From NCBI RefSeq assembly GCF_004799445.1, contig NZ_SSNA01000056.1, positions 1-40,742 of the forward strand: a stretch of DNA of 40,742 nt, read 5' to 3'. The translations under genes were made by a program, and so were the position numbers. This DNA comes from Bradyrhizobium sp. (GTDB lineage: Bacteria; Pseudomonadota; Alphaproteobacteria; Rhizobiales; Xanthobacteraceae). Under the pieces are notes generated by a model that saw only the letters and a program-made list of their open reading frames with translations, was not told where the DNA came from and did not search any database. Shown piece by piece: positions 23,789 to 33,063 of the stretch (positions within the stretch are counted from its first letter, which is position 1; each line of letters opens with the position of its first letter).

Positions 23789-24334
23789 CTAAAGTCCGAG
23801 ACACTCCCTGATATCCATCATGCTGCGCCGCAGCCATGTCTTCACGGTATTCACCGGCGTCTCGAATTTTGCCGCCAGCTGCTCGCGGCTCCAGCCATTG
23901 TAATAAGCCAGCAGCACAAGCTTTTGCCGATCCGGCTCCAGACGGCCAACGCACTCCAGCAGCCGCTTCAACTCTTCCGTCATCTCCCGGCGCGCCAGCG
24001 GATCGGGCGTTTCGGCCGCTACTTCCATGGCCGCCGGCTCCTCTTCGATCGAGACCTCGCCGCGTTTGCGTACCACGTCGATGGCGCGGTTCCGGGCAAT
24101 CGAGGCCATCCAGGTGATCGGCGAAGACAAGGCGGGATTGAACTGTCCGGCACCGTTCCAGATCTTGACGTAAGCCTCCTGAATGACCTCCTCGGCAAGA
24201 TCCTGTCGCCGCAAGATACGAAGCACCACGCCAAAGAGTTTCGCGCGCGTGGCGGCATAAAGGCGCTCGAAAGCAGCCTCATCCCCCTTCGCAACAGCGG
24301 CAATCAGCCAGACCAGCTCAGCTGGCGTCAGCAT
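23789..24334 (-). CDS. ECF RNA polymerase sigma factor, SigK-like
   Basis: 181 residues with sigma region 2 (LFGVVLRILRRQDLAEEV, then IQEAYVKIWNGAGQF) and region 4 (LLAYYNGWSREQLAAKFE, then TVKTWLRRSMMDIREC). The spacer between them is acidic. Length and pairing with an RskA-type anti-sigma put it with the SigK/RskA class, which is distinct from EcfG; its own regulon is unknown. It is the first gene of a two-gene operon. No clear autoregulatory promoter was identified in 24335-24457. Confidence 0.9.
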   Translation of the reverse strand: MLTPAELVWLIAAVAKGDEAAFERLYAATRAKLFGVVLRILRRQDLAEEVIQEAYVKIWNGAGQFNPALSSPITWMASIARNRAIDVVRKRGEVSIEEEPAAMEVAAETPDPLARREMTEELKRLLECVGRLEPDRQKLVLLAYYNGWSREQLAAKFETPVNTVKTWLRRSMMDIRECLGL

Positions 24335-24457
24335 TCAGCGTCCCCAAAATCGCGATGCCCCATCGCTTCAAATCGGCGGCACCAGCCGTATCATATCTTG
24401 GGCCAAACCGGTCCACCAAGCCAGCGATGGCCGGCCCCTGGCCGAGAAAAGGCCAAG

Positions 24458-24486
24458 AAAAACCCGGGCCTCGCGGTCCGGGTTTT
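24458..24486 (-). terminator. Intrinsic terminator of fliI-fliJ
   Basis: Read on the minus strand: AAAACCCGG, 10-base loop, CCGGGTTTT followed by more T and a TCTT tract, about 32 bases after the fliJ stop. Confidence 0.75.
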
Positions 24487-24517
24487 GGCAATCCTGTAGC
24501 AGGCGAGCAAGAAAGCC

Positions 24518-24937
24518 TCAGGCAATGGCTCCGATCCGGGCGCGCATCAGGCCGATGCTGTCGAGATCGGCCTGTTCCCGGGCGCTCTCTTCGGCCCGTT
24601 CGCGCGCCTGATCGCGCTCGTCCAGGAGCTCGACTTTCTTGAGCTCATCGAAGGCTTCGCCCAGCAGGCTTTTCGCGTCTTCAAGCTGAATACGCAATTC
24701 GTCGGCGGACCGGGTCAGATTTTCCCGCCGCTGGATCGCAGCCTTGGCATAGGTCGGATAGGCGAAATGCGTGGGATCGTTGATCCCGGCGCGCTCCTGT
24801 TCGCTCTGGATTTCGCGCTCGAGGTCGACCGACATACGCTGGAAATCGGCGATCATGCCTTCAATCTGGGCGACCCTTCGGCGCTTTTCGTCGACCTGAA
24901 ATTTCTTCAGGCGAATCAGCGTTTCACGTGACTTCAT
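24518..24937 (-). CDS. fliJ: Flagellar export protein FliJ
   Basis: 139 residues from the ATG at 24937, with GGGGAG upstream; an upstream extension is open but gives an unlikely N-terminus. The protein is almost wholly alpha-helical coiled coil (LIRLKKFQVDEKRRRVAQIE onward), as FliJ must be: it inserts as the stalk in the FliI hexamer and contacts FlhA. Sequence identity in this family is low, so the call rests on length, coiled coil and its position 109 bases after fliI. A terminator follows. Confidence 0.85.
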   Translation of the reverse strand: MKSRETLIRLKKFQVDEKRRRVAQIEGMIADFQRMSVDLEREIQSEQERAGINDPTHFAYPTYAKAAIQRRENLTRSADELRIQLEDAKSLLGEAFDELKKVELLDERDQARERAEESAREQADLDSIGLMRARIGAIA

Positions 24938-25046
24938 CGACTCATACTCCCCAGAAGTCCCGATCTGGATACGGGACGGCGCCGGCTCCCCCCGGGGGCC
25001 CCGCCGGCATGACACCTTATGTAGCGCGGATGATGGCCTGACAAAG

Positions 25047-26372
25047 TTAGCGTTCCGTTTCCAAATTCCCCAGGATCTGCTCAAGCTGCCGATATCCCTC
25101 ATTGAGGCCGGTCACCTCGTCCTTGGCCTGGCGCAAAAAGCCCTCCAGCGGCTCATGCAGCCGGATCGCCTCATCGACCTCCGCGCTCGAGCCTGCGCGA
25201 TAGGCCCCGAGCCGAATCAATTCCTCCATGTCGGCATAGGTCGCCATCACCTGGCGCGCCCTGGTAATGACCGGCAGAAAGGCCGGATCGGCCGATTTCG
25301 GCATGGTGCGCGACACCGATTTGAGAATGTTGATCGCCGGAAAACGTCCGCGCTCGGCGATGGCCCGCTCCATCACCACATGGCCGTCCAGAATGCCGCG
25401 CACCGCGTCCGCGATCGGCTCATTGTGGTCGTCGCCGTCGACCAGCACGGTGAAAATGCCAGTGATGCTGCCAACACCGGTCCCGGGGCCGGCGCGCTCA
25501 AGCAGCTTCGGCAATTCGGTGAACACGGTCGGCGTGTAGCCCTTGGCGGTCGGCGGCTCGCCCGCCGACAGCCCGATCTCGCGCTGGGCCATGGCAAAGC
25601 GGGTCACCGAATCCATCAGACACAGCACGTCCTTATCTTCATCGCGAAAATACTCGGAGATCGCCAAAGTCAAATAAGCCGCCTGCCGCCGCATCAACGC
25701 GGGCTCGTCGGAGGTGGCCACCACCACGACCGACCGCGCCAATCCCTCTTCTCCGAGGTCGTCCTGCAGAAATTCCTGTACCTCGCGGCCACGTTCGCCG
25801 ACCAGGCCGATCACCGTGATATCGGCGTCGACATTGCGCGCCAGCATCGACAACAGCACCGACTTGCCGACACCGGAGCCGGCGAAGATGCCGAGCCGCT
25901 GGCCGCGACAGCAGGTCAGAAACGTATTGAGCGCCCGCACCCCGAGGTCGAGCGGCGCACCGACCCGCATGCGCGAATGCGCCGGCGGCGGCGAGTTACG
26001 ATAGGGCATCGGTGAGGTGCCCTGGGGCAACGGGCCCTTGCCGTCGATCGGTTCGCCCATCGCGTTGAGAACGCGGCCAAGCCACAACAAGGAAGGCCGA
26101 ACCTGACTTGCGGCGTTGGCGATCACGGCGCGACAACCGCGCCTGACGCCCTCAAGACCCGCGAACGGCATCACCACGGCATTATTGCCGGTGAATCCGA
26201 TCACTTCGGAAGGGATGTAGCGATTGCCGCCGGTTTCGATCACGATGCGGGCACCCACCGACATCGCGTGAATCGGCCCGGCGATCTCGACCATCAGGCC
26301 GCGGACGCCGACCACGCGGCCATACATATTGACGCCATCGATGTCGCCGATCTGTTCGGCGAGCGCCTTCAT
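25047..26372 (-). CDS. fliI: Flagellum-specific ATPase FliI
   Basis: 441 residues. Walker A is at 165-171 in [11 protein letters not shown], Walker B in [13 protein letters not shown], and the catalytic loop in [18 protein letters not shown]; the C-terminal helical domain is complete. FliI is a cytosolic hexameric ATPase resembling F1-beta that, with FliH and FliJ, helps deliver export substrates to FlhA. No fliH is adjacent. It is transcribed divergently from ctrA, and a near-consensus CtrA box lies 40 bases before its start. Confidence 0.95.
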   Translation of the reverse strand: MKALAEQIGDIDGVNMYGRVVGVRGLMVEIAGPIHAMSVGARIVIETGGNRYIPSEVIGFTGNNAVVMPFAGLEGVRRGCRAVIANAASQVRPSLLWLGRVLNAMGEPIDGKGPLPQGTSPMPYRNSPPPAHSRMRVGAPLDLGVRALNTFLTCCRGQRLGIFAGSGVGKSVLLSMLARNVDADITVIGLVGERGREVQEFLQDDLGEEGLARSVVVVATSDEPALMRRQAAYLTLAISEYFRDEDKDVLCLMDSVTRFAMAQREIGLSAGEPPTAKGYTPTVFTELPKLLERAGPGTGVGSITGIFTVLVDGDDHNEPIADAVRGILDGHVVMERAIAERGRFPAINILKSVSRTMPKSADPAFLPVITRARQVMATYADMEELIRLGAYRAGSSAEVDEAIRLHEPLEGFLRQAKDEVTGLNEGYRQLEQILGNLETER

Positions 26373-26411
26373 TGCGAAAACCTTAAGTTTTGGCGCATTT
26401 CGGGCCCGCCC

Positions 26412-26427
26412 TTAACTTGGTGTTTAC
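26412..26427. promoter_or_regulatory. CtrA-type box upstream of fliI
   Basis: TTAA-CTTGGTG-TTTAC fits TTAA-N7-TTAAC with one change. It is 40 bases from the fliI start, where a bound regulator would touch the promoter, and about 315 bases from the ctrA start. Confidence 0.5.
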
Positions 26428-26496
26428 CCGCATCGTTAATCATTGCGTCACTGTCTTTGGTAACTGAGGGTGCTCGACCCCATCAGAAGGAAGGTC

Positions 26497-26665
26497 GAGT
26501 CGCAAGAGTCGGTTAGGCCCGTCTCTTAATGTAGAGCTTGAGCGGAAACGGATACAAAAAACTGCTTTGTCGCAATATCTTAGGGCGATTCGTAAAAAAT
26601 TGCACGGATAGAGCTTGCGAACATGAATCAGATTTTGTTAACCATATCCAGTCAGGATCCGAATC
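26497..26665 (+). promoter_or_regulatory. ctrA upstream control region: four GANTC sites and a CtrA half-site
   Basis: GANTC, the CcrM methylation target, occurs at 26497-26501, 26506-26510, 26625-26629 and 26661-26665. TTAACCAT, the CtrA half-site, is at 26638-26645, 96 bases before the ctrA ATG. In Caulobacter, ctrA transcription depends on both CcrM methylation state and CtrA feedback; this arrangement suggests the same here. Sites are seen; regulation is inferred. Confidence 0.5.
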
Positions 26666-26740
26666 AGTTGTTCAAAGGCGTTTTGAGTGCCGCAAGTGCG
26701 GCCGACCTGACGCCCGGAGCGGCGACGATAGGGGACTGGC

Positions 26741-27442
<702 letters not shown>

Positions 27443-27487
27443 TCATGGGTTAGTACGAGCCTGTACGGCTCACTCCTCCCAGACTGG

Positions 27488-27516
27488 ACCCCGCCGCAAA
27501 TGGCGGGGTTTTTGTT
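27488..27516 (+). terminator. Intrinsic terminator of ctrA
   Basis: Stem ACCCCGCC / GGCGGGGT with a 6-base loop, followed by TTTTTGTTT, 45 bases after the ctrA stop. Confidence 0.88.
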
Positions 27517-27595
27517 TGTGGATTGAACCGGCGGCTGGCGTGCGTCGACGGAAGGATCGTGCAACCCTGTTGCCAAATGACTCGGGGGGCCCTCG

Positions 27596-28002
27596 ATGAT
27601 CCTTCAATCCCTGGCCGGATTGCCGGCGTTCCTGGCCTATTTTGCACGGCCATTGTCGTCGTCGTCGTCATCTATCTCTTCGTCTACACCCGCGTCACGC
27701 CGCACGACGAGTTCAAGCTGATCCGCGACAACGATCCGGCGGCCGCGATCGCGCTTGGCCTCAGCCTGCTCGGCTTCGTGCTGCCGGTGGTCAGCGCCAT
27801 CGCCCACTCCGCCAATATCGTGGATTGCCTGATCTGGAGCCTGATCGCGCTGATCGTTCAGATCGTGGTGTATTATGTCGTCAAGATACCGGTGCCGAAC
27901 CTGTCGGCGAAGATTGCGGCGGGAGAACTCGCCGCCGCGATCTGGCTTGGACTCGCTTCGCTCGCCGCCGGAGCACTTAACGCCGCCTCGATGATCTACT
28001 GA
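27596..28002 (+). CDS. DUF350 (YjfL-like) membrane protein, apparently frameshifted
   Basis: The family-like start is the ATG at 27596 after GGGGGG: MILQSLAGLPAFLAYF. At 27640-27643 the frame is lost. The rest of the protein continues in the -1 frame as CTAIVVVVVIYLFVYTR, TPHDEFKLIRDNDPAAAIALG and three more membrane segments to the stop at 28002. A missing T in the run TATTTT-GC explains it: five Ts would restore one frame. Joined, it is about 135 residues with four helices, normal for DUF350. The out-of-frame ORF that covers most of it begins upstream with a non-family N-terminus. It may be a real mutation, a sequencing error in a homopolymer, or slippage at A-TTT-TGC. Its neighbours show that it belongs to a YjfLMC-like cluster. 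Confidence 0.65.
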
Positions 28003-28004
28003 TC

Positions 28005-28421
28005 ATGGAAAACCAGTCCGCCCCGGAGTTTGGCAAGCGCAGGCCGGTGAAGGCCCCGACGGCAGCGCCGCCGGTCAAGCGCTCCAGGCATGTGGCCCTG
28101 CTCCTGATGGGCACGCTGGCGGTCGGCGGCAGCGCTTATGCGCTGATGCCGGGCGAGAACTGCGAACCGAAGGGAGCGGGAATGGCAGCGCCGTCATTGC
28201 CGCAAACCGGCGCCGGCTGCGCGCCGCGAGGGTCTTCCTCCAGCGCGGGCCATGGCGGCTCAGGCGGATCGTGGTCGCGGAGCAATTTCTTCGGTGGCGA
28301 TGCCTCGTCAAACCGTTCGTCGTCCGGCACATCCGCCGAGTCCGGTTCGGGCGAAGCGACGCGCGGCGGATTCGGTTCCTTTGCGCGGGGGTTCGCGGCG
28401 CATTTTTCCGGCGGCGGCTGA
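28005..28421 (+). CDS. YgiB/YjfM-like (DUF1190-type) membrane-anchored Gly/Ser-rich protein
   Basis: 138 residues, two bases after the DUF350 stop. A basic N-terminus is followed by one hydrophobic span (HVALLLMGTLAVGGSAYAL, residues 29-47), Cys-containing linker (ENCEP, GAGCAP) and a long low-complexity Gly/Ser tail ending in ATRGGFGSFARGFAAHF. The TRGGFG end is shared with E. coli YgiB and YjfM, which sit next to ATP-grasp YgiC and YjfC just as this gene does. Homology is therefore likely but rests on short motifs and synteny. Probably anchored in the envelope facing the periplasm. Function in the family is poorly known. Confidence 0.65.
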   Translation: MENQSAPEFGKRRPVKAPTAAPPVKRSRHVALLLMGTLAVGGSAYALMPGENCEPKGAGMAAPSLPQTGAGCAPRGSSSSAGHGGSGGSWSRSNFFGGDASSNRSSSGTSAESGSGEATRGGFGSFARGFAAHFSGGG

Positions 28422-28538
28422 GGGCGAGCTTGCGCCTCACGCGGCGCTGGAGGATCTGCCTTTTGCTTGCCCCGCGTCGGCCCCCATGCCTAAATGACGC
28501 GCGACAATCCAGCATGCAATCTGCCCCGAGGCTGCACC

Positions 28539-28766
28539 ATGAAACGCTCGCGCCGCGTCGTCTTGACCCTGATGGGCGGTGGGGCCATCGGCGCTGTATC
28601 GATGGGATTTGTGGCGCGACGCGACTGCGCTCCCGGGTCACTTCGCGAAGTGACGCGCGGCCTGGACGGGCGTCCCGTCGTGACGTGCCAGGGCGTGGCC
28701 TATGGCGGCTTCGGCTACGGGCTGCACCGATTCCACGGGCACGGCCATGCGCATGGCGGCGGTTAG
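28539..28766 (+). CDS. Small His-rich membrane-anchored protein, paralogue of the upstream gene
   Basis: 75 residues from the ATG at 28539; an ATG at 28494 would add 15 residues. It begins MKRSRRVVLTLMGGGAIGA, strikingly like KRSRHVALLLMGTLAVGG of the preceding protein, with a Cys at the same distance (ARRDCAP versus GENCEP), so the two look like tandem duplicates that diverged in the tail. The C-terminus is YGGFGYG then HRFHGHGHAHGGG, five His in thirteen residues, a likely metal-binding stretch. It is followed after 6 bases by the ATP-grasp gene. No family assignment beyond that similarity. Confidence 0.65.
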   Translation: MKRSRRVVLTLMGGGAIGAVSMGFVARRDCAPGSLREVTRGLDGRPVVTCQGVAYGGFGYGLHRFHGHGHAHGGG

Positions 28767-28772
28767 CCGCCG

Positions 28773-29930
28773 GTGCAGCGCCTCGTCTGCCAGGAACGCG
28801 ACGACTGGCGGGCGACCGCCGAGGCGACCGGGTTTGATTTTCACACCATTGACGGCGCGCGCTACTGGGACGAACGCGCCTGTTACGCTTTCACGCTCGA
28901 TGAAATCGAACATCGGATCGAGGCGCCAACGGGTGAGATCGACGCGATGTGCCTCGAACTCGTCGGCCGCGCGATCGACGACGAGAAATGCCTGCGCCGG
29001 TTGAGGCTGCCGGAAACATTCTGGCCGCTGATCCGCGATAGCTGGCGCCGCAACGAGGGCAGCCTCTACGGCCGGCTCGATCTCAGCTTCGACGGGCGCA
29101 GCCCTGCGAAACTGCTGGAGTATAACGCGGATACGCCGACATCGATCTTCGAGGCGGCGGTCTTTCAATGGACCTGGCTCGAGCAGGCGATCGAGCGGCA
29201 TATCCTTCCCGCCGATGCCGACCAGTTCAACTCGCTCCATGAGCACCTGATCGAGGCGTGGAAGAAGCTCGGCAACGGACGCCGCCTTCACCTCGCGGGA
29301 ACGCTCGACAATGCCGAGGATGCCGGCACCCTGGCCTATCTCGAGGACACGGCGAGACAGGCCGGCCTGGAGACCACGTTGCTCGATATCGAGGCCATCG
29401 GATGGCTCGACAAGGACGGCTTCGTCGATCTCGACAATCGCGGGATCGAGCTGGCGTTCAAGCTCTATCCCTGGGAGTGGATGTTTCACGACGCGTTCGG
29501 CGAAAAGCTCGCAACGGCGCCGACGCGTTGGATCGAACCGCCGTGGAAGGCCATCCTTTCCAACAAGGGCATGCTTGCACTGCTGTGGGAGATGTTTCCC
29601 GGCCATCCCAATTTGCTGCCCGCCTTTTTCGAGGATGAGCCGAATGCCGCTAGCCTCGGTGCGTCCTTCGTGCGCAAGCCGCTGTATTCCCGGGAGGGCG
29701 CCAACGTCGCGCTGGTCCGCGAAGGCGTTACGGTCGCGGAGCAACAGGGGCCTTACGGCGCTGAGGGGTTCGTTCGCCAGGCCCTGGCGCCATTGCCGGG
29801 TTTTTCGAAGCAATATCCGGTGCTCGGCAGCTGGCTGATCGATCATACGCCGTGCGGACTATCGATCCGCGAGGACGAGAACCCGATCACCAGCAACACG
29901 TCGCGATTCCTGCCGCACGCGATCCTGTGA
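28773..29930 (+). CDS. Glutathionylspermidine synthase-like ATP-grasp protein (YgiC/YjfC type)
   Basis: 385 residues from a GTG at 28773. It is the preATP-grasp/ATP-grasp family of the C-terminal half of glutathionylspermidine synthase: EYNADTPTSIFEAAVFQWTW, YPWEWMFHDAFGEKL, ILSNKGMLALLWEMFPGHPN, FVRKPLYSREGANV and the end ENPITSNTSRFLPHAI are family landmarks. It lacks the amidase half of the bifunctional E. coli enzyme. Members ligate an amine to a peptide carboxylate using ATP, but YgiC and YjfC themselves did not show glutathionylspermidine synthesis as far as I recall, so the substrate is open. It is the last gene of the cluster, converging on cheR with 47 bases between. Confidence 0.88.
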   Translation: MQRLVCQERDDWRATAEATGFDFHTIDGARYWDERACYAFTLDEIEHRIEAPTGEIDAMCLELVGRAIDDEKCLRRLRLPETFWPLIRDSWRRNEGSLYGRLDLSFDGRSPAKLLEYNADTPTSIFEAAVFQWTWLEQAIERHILPADADQFNSLHEHLIEAWKKLGNGRRLHLAGTLDNAEDAGTLAYLEDTARQAGLETTLLDIEAIGWLDKDGFVDLDNRGIELAFKLYPWEWMFHDAFGEKLATAPTRWIEPPWKAILSNKGMLALLWEMFPGHPNLLPAFFEDEPNAASLGASFVRKPLYSREGANVALVREGVTVAEQQGPYGAEGFVRQALAPLPGFSKQYPVLGSWLIDHTPCGLSIREDENPITSNTSRFLPHAIL

Positions 29931-29977
29931 GCGGGGCCCTGCGGTCTGATCCGGTCTTGCTAAAATCAGCGGGTCGC

Positions 29978-30862
29978 TTACCGCGACGCCGATGCAACCG
30001 CCTTCATGAGCTGCGGCATGCCAGCCGCGACGCCTGGCTTCGCCGCGCGCGTGGCGTTCGGGCGATAGAGCCCGCGCCGCTCCGGATGGGGCTTGAAGGC
30101 ATCGGAGATGCCGACCACGGATTCGGCCGCGCCCAGCACCAGGAAGCCATCGGGCTCGACCACCCGTGCAAGGCGCTCGAAGATGCCGACTTTGGTGTCC
30201 TGGTCGAAATAGATCAGGACGTTCCGGCAAAAAATTACGTCGAACGTTCCAAGATGCCCAAAGTCCTGCAGCAGGTTCAGCTGGCGATGCTGCACCATGG
30301 AGCGAATATCCGCATTGAGCTGCCACAGCTCTCCGACCTGCGTGAAATACTTGACGAGCAACTGAATGGGCAGCCCGCGCTGGACCTCGAACTGACTGAA
30401 CAGGCCGGCCTTGGATTTTTCCAGGACGCCCTGCGACAGATCGGTTGCCAGGATTTCAATCCGCCACCCCGCCAGCGTCGCGCCGAGTTCCTTCAGGCAC
30501 ATCGCAATCGAATAAGGCTCCTGCCCGGTCGAAGAAGCCGCGCACCAGATGCGCAAGGCGCGGCGGCTCGCGCGCGCCTGCAGCAGCGCCGGAAGCATCG
30601 TCTCACGCAGATGATCGAACGGAACCTTGTCGCGGAAGAAAAAGGTCTCGTTGGTGGTCATCGCCTCGACCACGTCCGCTGTCAGCGCGTCCGCTGATCC
30701 AGCCTTCATCTTCTGGACGAGTTCGGTGATTCCGGGCAGGCCGACCCTTCGCGCCAGCGGAATCAATCGGCTCTCGACCAAATATTGTTTGTCGGGAGAC
30801 AGATCCAGCCCGGAACGCTCTTTCAGGAGCTTACGCAAGAACTCATAATCCAACGGCGTCAC
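29978..30862 (-). CDS. cheR: Chemotaxis protein methyltransferase CheR
   Basis: 294 residues from a GTG at 30862 that overlaps the cheB TGA (GTGA). A longer open frame reaches 30931, but the overlap and the canonical start [20 protein letters not shown] favour the shorter form. The SAM-binding motif is [22 protein letters not shown] and [13 protein letters not shown] are further class I methyltransferase landmarks. It methylates Glu residues of chemoreceptors in the cytoplasm for adaptation, opposing CheB. A short Ala-rich tail follows the catalytic domain. It is the last gene of the che operon. Confidence 0.95.
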   Translation of the reverse strand: MTPLDYEFLRKLLKERSGLDLSPDKQYLVESRLIPLARRVGLPGITELVQKMKAGSADALTADVVEAMTTNETFFFRDKVPFDHLRETMLPALLQARASRRALRIWCAASSTGQEPYSIAMCLKELGATLAGWRIEILATDLSQGVLEKSKAGLFSQFEVQRGLPIQLLVKYFTQVGELWQLNADIRSMVQHRQLNLLQDFGHLGTFDVIFCRNVLIYFDQDTKVGIFERLARVVEPDGFLVLGAAESVVGISDAFKPHPERRGLYRPNATRAAKPGVAAGMPQLMKAVASASR

Positions 30863-32019
30863 GAGCGATCTCCCGCAAATAGTCGAACCAGTTTTGGCGC
30901 GATCTGGCCGAGCGGCAGAATGGCGGCGCAAATGCCGGCATTCGCGGCCGCGCCCGGCATTCCCCAGACCACGCTGGAAGCTTCGTCCTGGGCGATCACG
31001 CTTCCGCCGGCGGCGACAATTTCCTTGCCGCCGCGCATCCCGTCCGAGCCCATGCCCGTCAGCACGACAGCCAGAATCGCGCCCTGCCAGACATCGATCG
31101 CAGAAGCGAACAAGGGGTCGACGGCAGGCTTGCAGAAATTGATCGGCGGTCCGTCGTCAAGGACGATCGCGACCTCTGCGCCATGGCGCGCGACGCGCAT
31201 ATGGCGGCCGCCCGGCGCGAGATAGATCTGGCCCGCCTTGACAATCTCGCCATCGACGGCTTCACGCGCCGGCCGGTGGCTTGCACGCGCCAGATGCTCG
31301 GCGAGAATCGTCGTGAAAGTGGGCGGCATGTGTTGCGTGATGAGCACGGGAAACCGGTCGATCACCGCACCGATCTCGCCGACCAGCGCCACGAGCGCCT
31401 GCGGGCCGCCTGTCGACGAGCCGATCAGAAGCACGCGTGGCGCTTGCGCGCTGAATGCGCGGCGCAGCAACGGCGGGTGCGCGACCGGCGCGCGGGTCGC
31501 CGGCTCGCGCGCACGATCGGAGGCTGGCGCCAGCGACGAGGCCGGAGAAGCCGGGGCGACACGGCGAACCTTGGCGCCGAGCGAGCGGATTTTCTGGATC
31601 AGGTCGTGGTGGAAGATTTCGGCGGCCGAAGCTTCGCGGGTGCTTTCCGGCTTTGGAATGTAGTCCGAAGCCCCGAGCGAGAGCGCCTTGAAGCTGATCT
31701 CCGCGTTGCGCCGGGTCAGGGTCGACGCCATGATGATGATCAGGTTGCGTTTCTTCGCCAGCAGCAGCGGCAGCGCCGAGATGCCGTCGAGTTCCGGCAT
31801 TTCGATATCGAGCACGGCGACATCGGGATTGACGCGTTCGATCTGGTTGACGGCGTCAAGGCCGGTACGCAGCGATGCGGCGACGACCATGTCGGGTTCG
31901 GAGGCGATCCAGCGGGAGATCAGACCTCTGATGACGACGGAATCATCGACCACCATTACCCGCAGTGGTTCTTGCTGCGTCGAATTCAGGATCGGCGAAC
32001 TTGTCAACGCAACACTCAT
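30859..32019 (-). CDS. cheB: Chemotaxis methylesterase response regulator CheB
   Basis: 386 residues. Receiver domain 20-135 with phosphorylation site Asp 71 ([13 protein letters not shown]). An Ala/Pro-rich linker (about 150-190) is longer than in enteric CheB. The esterase domain has the catalytic triad at Ser 201/202 (IGSSTGGPQ), His 230 (ITQHMPP) and Asp 326 ([10 protein letters not shown]). Phosphorylation by CheA activates demethylation and deamidation of receptors. It lies 78 bases after cheY and overlaps cheR. Confidence 0.95.
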   Translation of the reverse strand: MSVALTSSPILNSTQQEPLRVMVVDDSVVIRGLISRWIASEPDMVVAASLRTGLDAVNQIERVNPDVAVLDIEMPELDGISALPLLLAKKRNLIIIMASTLTRRNAEISFKALSLGASDYIPKPESTREASAAEIFHHDLIQKIRSLGAKVRRVAPASPASSLAPASDRAREPATRAPVAHPPLLRRAFSAQAPRVLLIGSSTGGPQALVALVGEIGAVIDRFPVLITQHMPPTFTTILAEHLARASHRPAREAVDGEIVKAGQIYLAPGGRHMRVARHGAEVAIVLDDGPPINFCKPAVDPLFASAIDVWQGAILAVVLTGMGSDGMRGGKEIVAAGGSVIAQDEASSVVWGMPGAAANAGICAAILPLGQIAPKLVRLFAGDRS

Positions 32020-32097
32020 TACTCACCAGCTGGTCGCAACGGCACCATTTAACGAAATTGCCGAGGGCTAACGACCCGCCGGATACAGTCTTTCAAA

Positions 32098-32463
32098 TCA
32101 GATCAGCCCGACTTCCTGGAACTTGGCGGTGACGATATCCTTGTCGAACGGCTTCATGATGTATTCGTTGGCGCCGGCGTGAAGCGCGCGCGCGATATGC
32201 GCGACATCGTTTTCGGTGGTGCAGAACACTACCTTGGGCTGGTCGCCGCCGGGCATGCGGCGGAGATTGCCGAGGAATTCATATCCGTCCATTACGGGCA
32301 TGTTCCAGTCGAGCAGGACCGCCTCGGGCATTCCGCGCTTGCAGACCTCAAGTGCCTTCTCGCCGTCTTCGGCTTCGACGATCTGGAAATCCAGGCCTTC
32401 CAGGATGCGCCTTGCGACTTTTCGAATGACGCTTGAGTCATCCACGACCAGACATGTTTTCAT
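32098..32463 (-). CDS. cheY: Single-domain response regulator CheY
   Basis: 121 residues, receiver domain only: acidic pocket D8/D9, phosphorylation site Asp 52 (AVLLDWNMPVMDG), Thr in FCTTEND and Lys in IMKPFDKD. Its position between cheW and cheB marks it as the chemotaxis output or phosphate sink. Whether it binds the flagellar switch or competes for phosphate cannot be decided from sequence alone. Confidence 0.93.
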   Translation of the reverse strand: MKTCLVVDDSSVIRKVARRILEGLDFQIVEAEDGEKALEVCKRGMPEAVLLDWNMPVMDGYEFLGNLRRMPGGDQPKVVFCTTENDVAHIARALHAGANEYIMKPFDKDIVTAKFQEVGLI

Positions 32464-32537
32464 TTTAGCCTCTGTTCTCAGATACCCCGAAGGGAAATTT
32501 CCGTTACGCCTGTGCTATGCCACGAGCGACCGTGGCC

Positions 32538-33008
32538 TTATGCCGCCAACATGTCTGGCGTCATTTCGAGAACGCGATCGACGTCGAGGACGACCATGAG
32601 CTGTCCGTCGAGGCGATGCACACCGCCGGCGAGCTTGGCCATGCGGGGATCGAGGTTGACCGGGTTTTCCTCCCGGCCGTCGTCGGGGAGCCGCAGCACC
32701 TCGCCGATCTGATCGATCAGGAGGCCGTACGATTCGCCGCGCAGGTCCACGCCGACCGCCATCGCCGGCTTGCCGTCGTCGTTCTTGGGCAGGCCGAGAC
32801 GGGCACGCATGTCGACCACGGTGACGATGCGTCCGCGCAGATTGAGTACGCCGGCGATCTGGCTCGATGACAACGGCACCCGGGTCAAACGCTGTGGCAT
32901 GAATACGTCCTGGACCCGCGAGATCGGCAAGCCGAAGAGCTGGCCCCCGATCAGGGCGGTGACGTATTCGGCGACGGCGCCTTCGATGGTTTCGGTCTTG
33001 CTGGTCAT
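32538..33008 (-). CDS. cheW: Chemotaxis coupling protein CheW
   Basis: 156 residues made of one CheW/SH3-like domain: YVTALIGGQLFGLPISRVQD, VLNLRGRIVTVVDMRARLGL and YGLLIDQIGEVLRL are the usual strands. CheW links CheA to chemoreceptors at the cell pole. It lies 55 bases after cheA in the operon. No receptor gene is in the window. Confidence 0.94.
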   Translation of the reverse strand: MTSKTETIEGAVAEYVTALIGGQLFGLPISRVQDVFMPQRLTRVPLSSSQIAGVLNLRGRIVTVVDMRARLGLPKNDDGKPAMAVGVDLRGESYGLLIDQIGEVLRLPDDGREENPVNLDPRMAKLAGGVHRLDGQLMVVLDVDRVLEMTPDMLAA

Positions 33009-33063
33009 GCCTTGATCCTCGTGCCGTCTGGGCTGAACGTGTTGATGTCCGGCTGAACGTGCT

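Noticed and set aside
27577..28002. DUF350 gene starting from an ATG at 27577 in the downstream frame
   Set aside because: The resulting N-terminus (MTRGALDDPSIPGRI) does not look like this membrane family, whereas the other frame gives a perfect family start; a frameshift explains both.
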